Assembly (NCBI RefSeq): GCF_026210795.1
Contig: NC_089440.1
Coordinates: 2,232,001-2,296,000 of the forward strand
DNA: 64,000 nt
Direction: 5' to 3'
Source of the DNA: Rhizophagus irregularis
Lineage: Eukaryota; Glomeromycota; Glomeromycetes; Glomerales; Glomeraceae
Positions 12,247 to 23,760 of the stretch are shown here, piece after piece (positions within the stretch are counted from its first letter, which is position 1; each line of letters begins with the position of its first letter). The notes under the pieces were generated by a model that saw only the letters and a list, made by a program, of their open reading frames with translations, had not been told where the DNA came from and searched no databases. The position numbers and the translations under genes were made by a program.

Positions 12247-12500
12247 TATATATTATATTGTATGTATTTTTTTAGCCAATCAGAATTTAATCACATGGTG
12301 GGTAGGGGGTCAGGTCTCTAATTGAGTATAATCATGTGATTTTTGGCACACCCCTTAAGGCATTTTTTAATTGAGAATTTTCTAAGAGTTCTTTTAGAGA
12401 AATTATTTTTTGAATTTTTTAATTAAGGAAATCGTTTAGGGCATTTTTTGATAGAGAATTTTCTAAGGATTCGTTTGGAGAGATTATTTTTGAGAATTTA

Positions 12501-13399
12501 ATATATAAATTTTAAGTTTATAGTAAGTTTATTTAATATTTTTACAATTTTAACTAGCATAGTAGACATCTTTACTTTATCACAATTTTATCGATTATTT
12601 GTTGATCATTTATTCAATTTTATCACTTCATTATAATTATTTCAGTTGAAAATCCTATATAATAATAATTTTACAGACAATTTAACATTCATTTAAATTT
12701 ATTGCATAGTAAATTTATCAAAAAAAATTCTTTAAACAGTTAATAAAGTTTTACAAATTTTGTCTATGTGTATTTTAATAATATTTATAAACATTTGCTC
12801 AATGATAACTTTTTGATTACCTAAAATTCTATATGATTATTTTAGCCATTGATTCTTGAATACCTAAATAATATATTTTAAAAATTTCAAGTTTCGCCCA
12901 TAAATCTGTGGCTTCGTCCGAAGCTCCAAAGTCAAATTAGTAGATAGTCAGCAAATATAGGCAAATATCAAATTATTAAAATTTCAGTTTAAGATTAACT
13001 TTAACAATATAATTTTTTTTTATTTTTCATAAATTATACTACTAAAAAAATATTAGTATAGTTTTGCTAAGCATTTTATGGCTTTAACTATAGCTTTAAA
13101 ATTAATGTGACATGATATATTATATGATCAACAAATTATCGGTAAAGTGATAAAAGCATGTATTTTAACCTGCTATTAATATTTTATAATTTTTCACGTA
13201 TTATCATATAATATAATTAATATCTAAATTCTGAAATATATTTATTTATATGAATAAAATATTTAATAAAAAAATACTATATATTATCTAGACAATCATC
13301 GCCTTTATTAGCATTAGGATAGAACTTAATCAAAATTAAGAATAGTATGAATATAACTCCATCCAAAATGCTATTTTAATGCTAGTAAATAAAAGAGAT
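12501..13399. other. AT-rich stretch, no gene seen
   Basis: No coding frame or clean repeat. The only non-AT island is near 12890-12935 (TTCGCCCATAAATCTGTGG), without a recognisable function. Confidence 0.5.
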
Positions 13400-13831
13400 G
13401 ATCACTAAGGCAATGTTTACACTGGTCAGAATAGTCCATTTCGTCCAAATTTCAAATTGACGAATGTTGGACGAAAGTTGATCTAATTTTGGCCGATCAT
13501 TGCCAAAAAATCGTCAAAATTATTATGGACGATTTGCACAGTTCGCCTGCCACTTGGCAATCACAAATCGGCAAAAATTCATTAAAAAATTGGAAATAAA
13601 CTATTCGTCAACCTTTTACTAAACATTCATCCAAATTTCAAATTGCTAAATGTTAGACGAAATTAAGTCTAATTTTGTCTAATTGTTAATGATTTTTATG
13701 TATTTAGCTTATTTTTAATTTTGTAATAACAATCAATTAATTATATTTTATTATTTTGCTTTATTAATAAAATTACACATTAAAAATTATCATATTAAAT
13801 AACTAATATCTACAGTATCTGTCTATTTACA

Positions 13832-13962
13832 CCTACCATCCACCATCCACCATCTACCATTCACCATTCACCATTCACCATTCACCATCCATTGTCAACC
13901 ATCGTCAACCACCATCAACCATCGTCCACATCTCATCTACTACCCATCATCCACCATCCAAC
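13832..13962 (+). repeat. CCACCATCCACCATTCA minisatellite
   Basis: Short units of CCATCCA, CCATTCA and CAACCATCGT types are repeated for about 130 bp immediately beside the micro-exon-like array. Confidence 0.8.
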
Positions 13963-13989
13963 AACTTACTCAGCAATCTGACAAAAATC

Positions 13990-16515
13990 CGAAAGAGAAA
14001 CCTACAAAAAAAAAAATAAAGAAACGGTTAGTAAACCGTTATTATTTCAATAAAAAAAATTAAGTTTCGAAATATATTTCGAAACTTACCCAACCAAAAA
14101 TCCGAAGTGGAAACCTACAAAAAAAAAGAAGAAACAATTAGTTAAAGTTTCTTCGATAAAAAAAAAAAATATGCTTCAAAATATGAAACTTACCCGATCC
14201 ATTCAATATAAGTTCGAAGTGAAACCTACAAAAAAAAAAAGAAAAGAAATGATTAGTTTTTTATTAAAAAAGTTTCGAAAAGAAAGTGAAATTTTGAAAC
14301 TCACCCATCCAAAGTCCAAGGATATCACAACTGACACCTACAAAGTAAAAAAATAAATAAATAAAATTAAAATTTTTTTTTTAAGTTTCGAAAAGTTAAA
14401 CAAAGCTTTGAAACTCACTCGTATATCCAATACCCAAGAACCAAAGGCCGAAACCTACAAAAAAAATAAAAAAAAATTTTAAAAATAATTCTTTTAAAAA
14501 AAAAGTTGCGAAGTTTTTACTTCGAAACTCACCTGTACATCCAAAGCCCAAGAACCGAAAGCCGAAACCTACAAAATAAAAAGTAAAATTATTATTCTTT
14601 TTAAAGAGTTTCGATTCTTTTACTTCGAAACTCACCTAAATATCCAAACGCCCAAGAACCAAAAGAAATCTACAAAAAAAAAATTAAGTTAAAAAAAAAT
14701 ATTTCTTTTAGAATAAGTTTCGAAGTTTTACTTCGAAATTTACCCATATCCAATGCCCAAGAACCAAAGGCCGAACCTACAAAATAGAAGAAAAAAAATT
14801 TTTAAAAAAAATTAAAAAAAATATTTTTTTTTAAAAAAAGTTTCGAAGATTTTACTCCAAAACTCACCCGTATATTCAACATCCAAGAACCGAAGGCCAA
14901 ACCTACAAAATGGAAGAAAAAAAATTAAAATAATTTTTCTCAAAAAAAGTTTCGAAGTTTTACTTCAAAACTTACCCACGAATAAAGAACTGAAAGCCGA
15001 AACCTACAAAATAAAAAAAAAAAATAAAAAAAAATTTAAAAAAAATAATTTATTTTAAAGAGTTTTGATTCCTTCACTTCGAAACTTACCTGTATATCCA
15101 AAGCCCAAGAACTGAAAGCCGAAACCTACAAAATAAAAGAAAAAAAAATCAAAAAAGATATAATAAAAATAAAAAACCAAGATTCGTATTTGTACTTACG
15201 AATCTTGGTTCATCTATTCGTCAGAAATCCACCCGACCTATAAAAAAAAAGAGAGGAACGGTTATTAGTAACCGTTCGTAATATTAAAATAAAAAAAAAA
15301 CAAAACCAAGATTCGTATATACTTACGAATCTTGGTTTTTTCTGTACCTACAAAAAAAAAGAAATGATTAGTAAATCGTTCTTTAAAAAAAAGATAGTTT
15401 CAAAGAGATTCTTCAAAATTTACCTTTGGGATTCGGTATCCACGCCAGAACTGATATCCCTACAATAATATAAAAAAAAACGTTAGAAATTAACGTTTTT
15501 TTTATTAAAGTTTCGAAAATCTCGAAACTTATCTTGGGATTCGGTATTCATACCGGAACTGATTTCCTAAATAAAAATAATAAAAAAAAAACGTTTTTTA
15601 TTAAAAAATGTTTCGTTTTTAAAGAAGTTTCGAAACATTTGTTTCAAAACTTACCTGGAATATCGGTATCCACGTTGGGCCGAATTCCTATATAAAAAAG
15701 TAAAAAAAAAACATTTTTTTAATATTAAAAAATGTTTTTAAAAGTTTCGAAACATTTGAAACTTATCTGAAATATCAGCGTCCACGTTGGAGCCGATTTC
15801 CTATACAAAAATGAAAAAAAAAACGTTTTTAATATTAAAAAACGTTTTTTTTTATAAAGTTTCAAATTTTTTTTTTGAAACTTATCTGGAACATCGGTAT
15901 CCATACTGGAGCCAATTTTCTGCAAAAAAAAACAAAAAAAAATGTTTTTTTACGTTAAAACGTTTTTTTTTTAAGTAAGTTTCGAAATTTTTTGAAACTT
16001 TACCTAGGGAAACGGTATTCACGCCGGAACCAATTTCCTAAACAAAAAATATTTAAAAAAACGTTTTTTAGTTATAAAACGTTTATTTTTTTAAGAAAGT
16101 TTCAAAACTTTTCGAAACTTTACCTAGGGAAACGGTATCCACGCCGGAACCAATTCCCTAAACAAAAAATATTATAAAAAGACGTTTTTTAGTAAAAAAT
16201 GATTTCTTTTAAGATAGTTTTGAAAATTTTTCGAAACTTCACCTAGGAAACGGTATCCACGCCGGACTAATTCCCTAAACAAAAAATATTTTAAAAAAGG
16301 CGTTTTTTAGTAAAAAACGTTTTTTTTTTAAGATAGTTTTGAAAATTTTTCAAAACTTTACCTGGAATATCGGTATTCACGCCGGAACCGATTTCCTATA
16401 TAAAAAATATTAAAAAAAAAACATTTTTTTAGTATTAAAAACGTTTTATTAAAGAAAGTTTTGGAATTTTTTTTCGAAACTTTACCTGAAATATCGGTAT
16501 CCACGCCAGAGCCGA
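13990..16515 (-). repeat. Array of ~23 micro-exon-like units with intron-like spacers
   Basis: Read on the minus strand, a ~105-120-bp unit repeats about 23 times. Each unit has a T-rich tract ending TTTTGTAG or TTTGTTTAG, then a 25-36-nt GC-richer block, then GTGAGTTTCG or GTAAGTTTCG, as in 3' splice site, micro-exon, 5' splice site. Two block classes exist. Blocks at ~13990-15130 start GTTTCGGCTTTCGG and are often 36 nt. Blocks at ~15420-16515 resemble GGAATTGGTTCCGGCGTGGA and are 33-34 nt. The spacer forms a hairpin just after the donor (GTTTCGAAG with CTTCGAAAC), and in the second class another with AAACGTTTT and AAAACGTTTT. A few donors are off-consensus (CAG|ATAAGT). If spliced, joining 36-nt blocks stays in frame, whereas 34-nt blocks change frame. 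No signal peptide, first exon or terminal exon was identified. It could equally be a minisatellite with chance splice-like sites. Confidence 0.6.
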
Positions 16516-16620
16516 TTAAACAAAAAAACCATTTCGAGAAAAAAAGATTTTTTTTTCGAAATAGTTTAAACTATTATTAATAGTCTAAATTCGGTAATAG
16601 ATCAACTAATTACTGTAACT

Positions 16621-16840
16621 AAGGTTGCTTGCCGAAACCTTCTTAATAACTGCTGAAACCTATACGGAAAATGCCGAAACTATATTAAATCATATTAAAA
16701 ATCCTGCTGAAACTTTGCCGAAATGCCGAAACCCCCATTTGCCGAAACTGCCGAAACCCTGCCGAAACTATAGTAAACATATAGTAAAATCTTGCCGAAA
16801 TTTATCGCAGGATTTTGGAGAGGTTTTGGCAAGCAACCTT
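16621..16840. mobile_element. GCCGAAAC-rich MITE, copy 1
   Basis: The 220-bp element has inverted ends AAGGTTGCTTGCCGAAACCT (left) and GGTTTTGGCAAGCAACCTT (right). The inside is built from repeated CTGCCGAAAC words and a TATAGTAAACATATAGTAAA stretch. AACT borders both sides and may be the target duplication. The long open frame across it is only the translation of the GCCGAAAC repeats. Confidence 0.7.
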
Positions 16841-16853
16841 AACTGTGACTGCT

Positions 16854-17094
16854 AAGGTTGCTTGCCGAAACCTAGGGGTTTAGGCAAGATGGCGTTTCGC
16901 CGAAAAGCGAAATTCTGCCGAAACTATATTAAAGTTATATTAAAAAACTGGCGAAACTTTGGAGAAAGGCGAAACTGCCGAAACTTATTATAAATGCCGA
17001 AACTGCCGAAACTCTGCCGAAACTATAATAAATCTATAGTAAAATTTTGACGAAACTAATCGTAGGATTTTGAAGAGGTTTAGACAAGCGCCTT
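16854..17094. mobile_element. GCCGAAAC-rich MITE, copy 2
   Basis: Starts AAGGTTGCTTGCCGAAACCT, 13 bp after copy 1, in the same orientation. It shares the inner order, including ATCGYAGGATTTTG-AGAGGTTT, and ends in a degraded GACAAGCGCCTT. A 40-bp block with GGCGTTTCGCCGAAAAGCG is unique to it. Confidence 0.65.
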
Positions 17095-17703
17095 AGTGTT
17101 TGCGAGATTTAGTACGTTGTATGTCACTGATCTGCTAAACTTTTGCCATTATTGATATTAATTAATTAAAAAATTGTTTAAAAATCGTCAAAAAAGTTTT
17201 TAAGTTGATTGTTTGTTATTAATAAAAATCAATAAAAAAAAATATTGGTCGATTTATGGATTTTTTTATGTTACAACTCAACCAAAAATCGACCTAAAAT
17301 CGACCAGTTGATTTATGCCGAATTTTTTCTGATTTTTGTAATTAGCCGAATGTGTGACAAATCATGTGATCGATTTGCTGAATTGTTGCCGAAAGGTCTT
17401 ATTGACGAAATAAATGATTTCGACCAGTGTTAAGCAATACCCTTTAATTTTTTTATTTGTTGCTGCTAATTACTAGTTGTTGATTCCAAAAATGATGATC
17501 TTTTAGAAATTATAGTATTAGCTAGAAAATGTACTAAGCTTTGACAATCCAGATATAAAAGATTCTTCAATATTTTCAATATTCTTATAGTCACAATATT
17601 CATAAAATCATCATTCAGCTCGTTATCATTTATGTTAAATAGCCACCTTTAATAAAGTTTTATTTAAAATAAATCTATAAATAATATTTGTTTTTGCATT
17701 TTT

Positions 17704-17830
17704 AACCAATTTAATTAATTGATTAATTAATTGATTAAATTATTCAGTTAAATTATTTGATTAACCGATTTTTGAGGTACCTTAATCAGTTAACTAACTT
17801 AATCAATTAATTAATCAATTAATCTTAATT
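17704..17830. repeat. AT-rich palindrome (TTAATTGATTAATTAATTGA)
   Basis: Two arms of TTGATTAA words (17710-17765 and 17785-17830) are reverse complements around ACCGATTTTTGAGGTACC and could form a long hairpin. Confidence 0.55.
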
Positions 17831-18081
17831 GATTCTAATTTCTATTTAAGATTAAAACATTAAAATAATTTTAAAGTTAAGAAAATTTTTATTTCATACT
17901 GGGGGATACCAGTATCCTTTCCCAAATTTAAACTCCAATTTTTAAAATATTCAAATTCTGATTTAAAAATTCACTTTTTATTTACAAACTTTTTAAATAA
18001 ATATTAATTAAGAATAAAAATGCAAATTGATAAAGCAACAAATGAAAAAATAATGAAACATAAATTTTTAGATTGTACTAA

Positions 18082-18637
18082 TTATATGTTTGATTCAACC
18101 ATTAAATTTTCTTGATCAAAATAAACATCGCCTTTTTTATTATTCTTTAAAAGACAATTTCGGGAGTCATGATACCAAGATTTGCATATGCCACATTGCC
18201 GCTTGTTCTTCTTTTTCAACCTTTCCACATTTTCATCTTGACTACTTGAATTAGCATATTTCTTGAAATGATTTTCAATAGATGATAGATACCTTTTATT
18301 TGCAGGTCAACTTTTACCTTTATGTCTAGCTAGATTTGATATCTTAGAAACATCAATTTCGTGTTCAATTTGTTCGTTATTTTCATTCTGTACAGACAAT
18401 TGTTGTTTAATAAAGTCTTGCAAAAGCTCTTCAAAAACCTTATTTGAACCATTTGTAATCGCTAAATTCAAAGCTTTCTTGCAAAGTCCAAAACCATGTC
18501 CATAAAATTCTCTTTTTGAATTTAATTGCTTAGCAGATTTATTATAAACCATTACATTCAGATAAATTGATCTCATCTTCAAGTAGTAAATCAACTGATG
18601 GATTTTCAAAATCAAGAACATTGATCTCTTCAAACAT
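18082..18637 (-). pseudogene. MULE/FAR1-like transposase C-terminal remnant
   Basis: The minus strand reads MFEEINVLDFENPSVDLLLE and continues to SECNGL. After a frameshift at ~18545 it reads REFYGHGFGLCKKALNLAI and ELLQDFIKQQL, with an in-frame TGA (18304-18306) before PANKRYLSSIE. The tail CGICKSWYHDSRNC is a CX2CX4HX4C zinc knuckle, the usual end of Mutator/FAR1-type transposases, and the stop is at 18082. The catalytic region is absent. The ATG is preceded by TTTGATTTTTTTAG, so it is probably the start of an internal exon. The frameshift and the stop mark it as dead. Confidence 0.65.
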
Positions 18638-19319
18638 CTAAAAAAATCAAAGCGTAAACAATTAGTAAACAATTCTCTAGCAAATATACCTAACCCTAAC
18701 CCTAAGTAATTCCCTAACCAACGCTGAAGGATGCACCTGCCACATGCATACCTCATTATACATAAAAACTCATGTATAGGGTCAGAACTTCATATAAAAT
18801 ACATTAATACGCTTGGTTTAGTAATTCATTTTTAAAGGATCGAATAAAATGTTGTTCTTTCGGACTAATAAAATCTAAAAGATTTATGCCTTTCACAACT
18901 TTCAATAAAGGAAATAAAGTATAAACAATTCATAATTCGTTAATAATAATAAATTCATTAAATTCAAAATACAACAATAAGGGTAAAATCTTATCGATTC
19001 ACTTCTCCACAAAATTATCTGTTCAAAATTTTTTTAATTTATTCAGATCAAATAATTGTTCATTAAATAAGATTTCAATTATCCTTGAACTCATATGACT
19101 TATCTATTCTAATTGGTTACAGTTTATACTCGTGTCCAGGAGTTATTCTTTACAATGGTTCCATTGTGGACAAATAAATACACAAAGTGCCTGCATTCAG
19201 TGTCAATCATTTGGATTGATCTTCACGTGACTTACTATGCTATTTTCTATTTGTCTAAAATACTAAGATACCTACATTCCATTACTAATTAATTTTCTAT
19301 CAAGTTTGGATTACTACAA

Positions 19320-19828
19320 CGCACCTAACCCTAACCCTAACTCTAAGTAATTCCCTAACCAACGCATCTAACCTAACCTAACCTTAACCCTAAATAATTT
19401 CCTAACCAACACACCTAACCTAACCCTAACCCTAAGTAATTCTCTAACCAATGCACCTAACCTAACCCTAACCCTAAGTAATTCTCTAACCAACGCACCT
19501 AACCTAACCTAACCCTAACCCTAAATAATTTCCTAACCAACGCACCTAACCAAACCCTAACCCTAAGTAATTCCCTAACTAACGCACCTAATCTAACCCT
19601 AACCTTAAGTAATTCCCTAACCAACGCACCTAACCTAATCTAACCCTAAGTAATTCCCTAACTAACTCACCTAACCTAATCCTAACCCTAAGTAATTCCC
19701 TAACCAACGCACCTAACCTAACCCTAATCCTAAGTAATTCCCTAACCAACGCATCTAACCTAACCCTAACCCTAAGTAATTCCTTAACTAACGCACCTAA
19801 CCTAACCCTAACCCTAAGTAATTCTATA
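19320..19828 (+). repeat. Telomere-like minisatellite (CCTAACCCTAACCCTAA units)
   Basis: About a dozen ~42-bp units each carry CGCACCTAACCTAACCCTAA, then CCCTAAGTAATTCCCTAACC. The CCCTAA words match the common fungal telomere repeat but are embedded in a longer, regular unit. A single unit also occurs at 18689-18723. This is therefore an interstitial minisatellite and not a chromosome end. Confidence 0.85.
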
Positions 19829-19875
19829 GCGTAACCCGCCAATCTCTCACTTAGTGTATAAAGATTATTAAATTT

Positions 19876-20010
19876 TACATTCAGGGAAAAGTTGTTCGTA
19901 AATTGTGTTTAAGTAAAATTTTTCACGTTCAGGAAAGTTCATAAAATTGTGTTTAAGTAAAATTTTCGTGTTCAGAAAAAGTTCATAAAATTGTGTTTAA
20001 GTGAAATATT
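19876..20010 (+). repeat. Three ~50-bp direct repeats
   Basis: Units contain GTTCAGGAAAAGTTCATAAA-type sequence followed by ATTGTGTTTAAGTAAAATTT, in three consecutive degenerating copies. Confidence 0.75.
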
Positions 20011-20238
20011 TATTAAATAAGAAAGAGTATTTGTCAGAAAGTTCACATTTTAAATAAAAAGAAAAGTAGTTTTTACATAAAAAAAGTTTTGTTCGAGTAT
20101 AAAAAGTATAAAAAGAGTTTATTGTATGTATTATAAATCAAAAAGTCTAAATTATAGTATTGTACAATGATTTTGTGTCACGATATTAGTATACAAATCA
20201 CGTGTTTTGGGGTAGGATACTGGTATCTTCCGGTATAA

Positions 20239-23173
20239 CGTACATTTTTGCTAAAGTTAATTATATTATAATGATAAGTTATTTTTATAGACTAAATATA
20301 ATACAATTATAAAATAATAATAAAAGTATAATAAAAACATTTAATATAATAAATATATTTTAGTAGTATTTTAAAATTATTACAAAATCATTTTAAAAAT
20401 TGGTTATTTTTAGTAAGGAATTTTACTTTTGTGAAATCTTTTTGAATTCTTCTACTAGATTTCAAGTTGTAACAGTTATATACTAGGTAGTAAGACTTTA
20501 AACTCTGCACTAGTATAAGATTTTTCCATTAGTTTTTTTTTTTTGAAAGCATTACAAAGGTCTCTTATTAAAATATAAGTTAAAGTAAAGATGGTACTCT
20601 TAGAAAGCAGACTTTTTTTTATTATCAGTTAACATATAAAGTATAGAAATGATAAATAAAGGCTTGGTATTTATTACCTTTTTTATTCAGTTTTTTTCTT
20701 AGAAGTTTTCTGAAATTATGACTTTTCTTTTATTTTTTTAGTTTTTTCTTTTTTTTTCTGAAATTTCAGCATTTTTACTTTTAGTTTTCTTTTGAATGAT
20801 AAGCTGAGAATATTGGAATGTTAATCATCTGAACTGAAGATTTAGTATTACTTAACTTTTTTGAATTTACGTAGATTGGTTATTTTAGAAAAGCTGATAG
20901 GATTTGTAAATTTTAGTTTTTAATTTTTATTAATTCAAATTAATTAGCAGGAGTAATAATTACTGGTAACTGAAATTATAACAATTGACTAACATTAAAA
21001 AAATATAGTACCAGTAAAAATTAATAATCCTGGCTAATAGTAATAATTACTTCCAGTGATTTGAAGTAAAAATTTTAATTAATATTTAAAAATTTTTAAA
21101 AAATATTTTAAAATATATGATTATTAAATAAACTTTAATTACCGATCTGCATATGATCGATAGAATTTACATAGTAAAATGCAGCATTATATTAATTAAT
21201 AAAAAAAATACTATTTGAAATTTCTGTTTTTCCAAGAAATAACAATGTCAAATATATACATAACTTTTAAAAAACTTGTTGCAACTGGTAGTTTGGTACT
21301 ATTATATCAGAACTTCATTATTATGGTCATATTTATATGACTTATTTATTATTTTTTAAGAAAAAAATTTAATTCGTAATCCATGTACCAATCGGACCAC
21401 CCCTTAAATCTGCATTTCCAATATAGGAATATCCACCAATTTTTAATCGAATAAATTGAAATTTTTAATGAAAAAACTTTGACATTTGCTTTATTTTATT
21501 AAAGTATCAAAAATAACTCTTAAAAAAGTCAAACTTTCACCAATAAACTTTAAATTTCTTCAAATCGTAATTTGTGTAACTATCGACACAAAACCGAAAA
21601 TTTTTTTCACTTAATAATTTGAAAATAAATGCTTTAAATATGTTTAGAACTAATATTTTAAGATAAAATTACCATTTTTAAATTTCTAAAGATTGATTTA
21701 TAAAAGTTTCATATAGGCATTAAAAATGGGAAAATGGATTATTGTTAGTTAACCTTAAAATAGGAAATATTTTTACATTTATTATATCATTTTTTTTTAA
21801 TATTCTATTAATATATGTCCAAAGTATATATGTGTGAATTTTGAGACTTCTTGCTAGTACTTTTATTAGAAAAAAAATGATAAATAATTTTTACTTAAAA
21901 TTTCGCTAATTGATGATATTTAAAAGCAATTTGCAAAATTTTGAGTTTTGAAATACTTAAATTTATATTTTTACAAAATAGATTTAATCTCTAAGTTTTT
22001 TTTAAAAAAAAAATTTAATTGGTTTGGCTAAAAATTGACTGACTTTACTTTTTTGGAAGTAGAGATTTGATTTTGCCGATCACTAGGTCTGATTCATTCG
22101 TGGATCAGCAATTAAGTCATATATTTTATTATATTCATATTTTTTACAAATCGGACATATTATAAAAGAAAAAGAGATATAAAAGTGCATAGTATTATTA
22201 AAAATGTGATAGTTGACAGAAATAATAATTAAAAAAAGTTTTATAAACGTCAAAGAAAAGTTAAAGAGCTAGAAATTGTTTATACCATAGAAGTAAAATA
22301 GTAGTAAAATATTATGAAATCTCTGTTTCCTACATATAAAACTTTATAAATTGCAAAGAAAAAAAACTTTTTATTAAAAAATTTTTTTTTTTTTAAGATT
22401 TTAAATATACATTGCAGGTGTTAAATTACACAATTGTATAACAATATGGTAGCATTTTATTTGATATAAAAACATGATCAACATGGCTTATATATAAATA
22501 TTACGTTACATTTTATTATATAAATTCTATTGATCACATGTAGATTGGCAATTAAATATGACTTATATATAAATTAGAATTCTATTAAAATTAAATTATA
22601 TAAAACAGAATAAAATTGTTAGTTATTTTTTAATTAGATTAAATATAAAATTGTTTTTTAAAAATTTACTTTTATTAAAAATAGTAATTTTATTAATAAA
22701 ATATATTTCATATAATATATAAAACTTTTCCATAAAATTATTTTATTTAACTAGCAAATATACTTAGTAAATTAAATAGAAAGAAAATTGAGTTAATAAA
22801 CAATAATTTATATAAAATAGTTTATTAGGAAAAATAATTAAAGATAATCTGTATAAATTAAAACATTAAGTAAATGTACTTAGTTTATCTAATTTTATTT
22901 TATTAATCTTTAGGACTAACTTTTAATTTAACAAATAAAAGTATGATAAATACTGGATTAAAAATCTTCTTAATATTATAAACAAATTTAATATTTAGAT
23001 ATATATTTACCTGGAATATTTCCAGTAAAAGTAATAATAGAAAAGAATAAGGTAAATCTATTTTTTAATTTTAGATGGATATTGTTTAAAAAGGAAATTC
23101 TATGCAAAATTTCCTTTTTGGATGATTTATGCTCAAATTTTATTTTTTATTTTTTATTTTTTGTATTTTAAAA
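20239..23173. other. AT-rich region without recognisable genes
   Basis: About 2.9 kb of AT-rich sequence with homopolymer runs. No frame has family-like features and no clean inverted-end element was seen. Confidence 0.55.
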
Positions 23174-23181
23174 GGTTATAC

Positions 23182-23358
23182 TATACATGCCACCCAAATT
23201 ATTTTGGACTGCCATAATTATAAGTAAAATCCCAAATTCAATTATAGCATCCCAAATTATTTTGGCACTTTACATAGTAAATTATATATAAACCGAATGA
23301 ATTATGGCATCCCAAATTATAATTATAGCATCCCAAAATAATTTGGGCAGCATGTATA
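23182..23358. mobile_element. hAT-type MITE with 8-bp target duplication
   Basis: The 177-bp element starts TATACATGCCACCCAAATTA and ends with the near-perfect reverse complement (TTTGGGCAGCATGTATA). It is flanked on both sides by GGTTATAC (23174-23181 and 23359-23366). An 8-bp duplication is the hAT signature. Internally ATCCCAAATTAT words repeat. It has no coding capacity. Confidence 0.85.
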
Positions 23359-23760
23359 GGTTATACAAATTTCAAAAAAAAAAATTTTGTATTTTACAAA
23401 AATCCAAGTCACATATAGAACTACAAAGAGTTAAAGACTTTAGGTTCTAAGACTAACTTAATATCTTTAGTATAAATTAAAGAGAAAGCTGAACTACTGA
23501 AGTAGTATTTATATATATAAAGTTATATTTATATAGAAATAATTGTACCTAATGTTATTTACTCATTTATCTTGAATATTGCTTGATTTAAAAAATACTT
23601 TACATTTCTAATCAAAAGGATTAAAAATAAAGGTACTTTTTGTCTAATTATAATTGTATAATAATAAAACTTTATTAATTTGCAAAATGTGAACTGGAAT
23701 AAAAAAATAAGAAACAAAATTTAGAGTCGATCATTTCTTATTTGCGTGACAGCACTGCAT

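Larger units (their letters stand above)
11416..12354. mobile_element. PIF/Harbinger-like non-autonomous element (TTA duplication)
   Basis: Ends are GGGGCGTGCCAGAAATTACG on the left and, reverse-complemented, GGGGTGTGCCAAAAATCACA on the right. They are flanked by TTA at 11413-11415 and 12355-12357. A 3-bp TTA duplication with G-rich ends is typical of PIF/Harbinger. Near both ends lies a directly repeated GGGTCAGGTC block. There is no transposase frame. The inside holds a ~176-bp tandem repeat and a nested MITE. Confidence 0.75.
10455..12500 (+). repeat. ~80-bp satellite array, interrupted
   Basis: Roughly a dozen or more units carry GAGAATTTTCTAAGAGTTCG, then AAATTATTTTTTGAATTTTT, then a GGGATCGTTTAGGGCATTTT-like block. 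Two sub-types alternate (CGTTTAGGAAAATT versus CGTTTGGAGAGATT). The array runs 10455-11415 and resumes at 12358-12500. The gap is a transposon insertion. Confidence 0.8.
13401..17445. mobile_element. Possible large element with imperfect inverted ends
   Basis: The left AAGGCAATGTTTACACTGGT resembles the reverse complement of the right end (AAGGGTATTGCTTAACACTG), and ATTTCGTC follows in both. A further internal direct repeat (CCAAATTTCAAATTG-TGTTRGACGAAA) occurs at about 13447 and 13630. Between the ends sit a CCATC minisatellite, the micro-exon-like array and two MITEs. Target duplications were not found, so this boundary call is weak. Confidence 0.3.
17896..20238. mobile_element. Candidate degraded MULE-type transposon
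   Basis: Left end (about 17896) TACTGGGGGATACCAGTATC resembles the reverse complement of the right end near 20238, which has ATACCGGAAGATACCAGTAT; CCTNNCCCAAA follows in both. Within lie a broken MULE transposase C-terminus, a telomere-like minisatellite and a 52-bp repeat. The core GGATACCAGTATCC is itself palindromic, which weakens the end call. No 9-bp target duplication was confirmed. Confidence 0.4.

Noticed and set aside
14396-14635. 79-codon minus-strand frame with FVGFGFRFLGFG
   Set aside because: It runs through T-rich spacers of the micro-exon-like array, so it is a chance read-through of repeats.
13990-16515. CRISPR array
   Set aside because: Regular spacing is present, but the repeats are divergent, A/T homopolymer-rich and the spacers are not unique; the context is eukaryotic.
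16625-16855. 76-codon open frame rich in AET and CRN words
   Set aside because: It is the translation of GCCGAAAC repeats inside a MITE with clear inverted ends.
18689-19828. True chromosome end
   Set aside because: CCCTAA words are interrupted by a fixed non-telomeric segment and unrelated sequence continues on both sides.
19630-19842. 70-codon minus-strand frame with ELLRVRVRL repeats
   Set aside because: It is simply the telomere-like minisatellite read in one frame.
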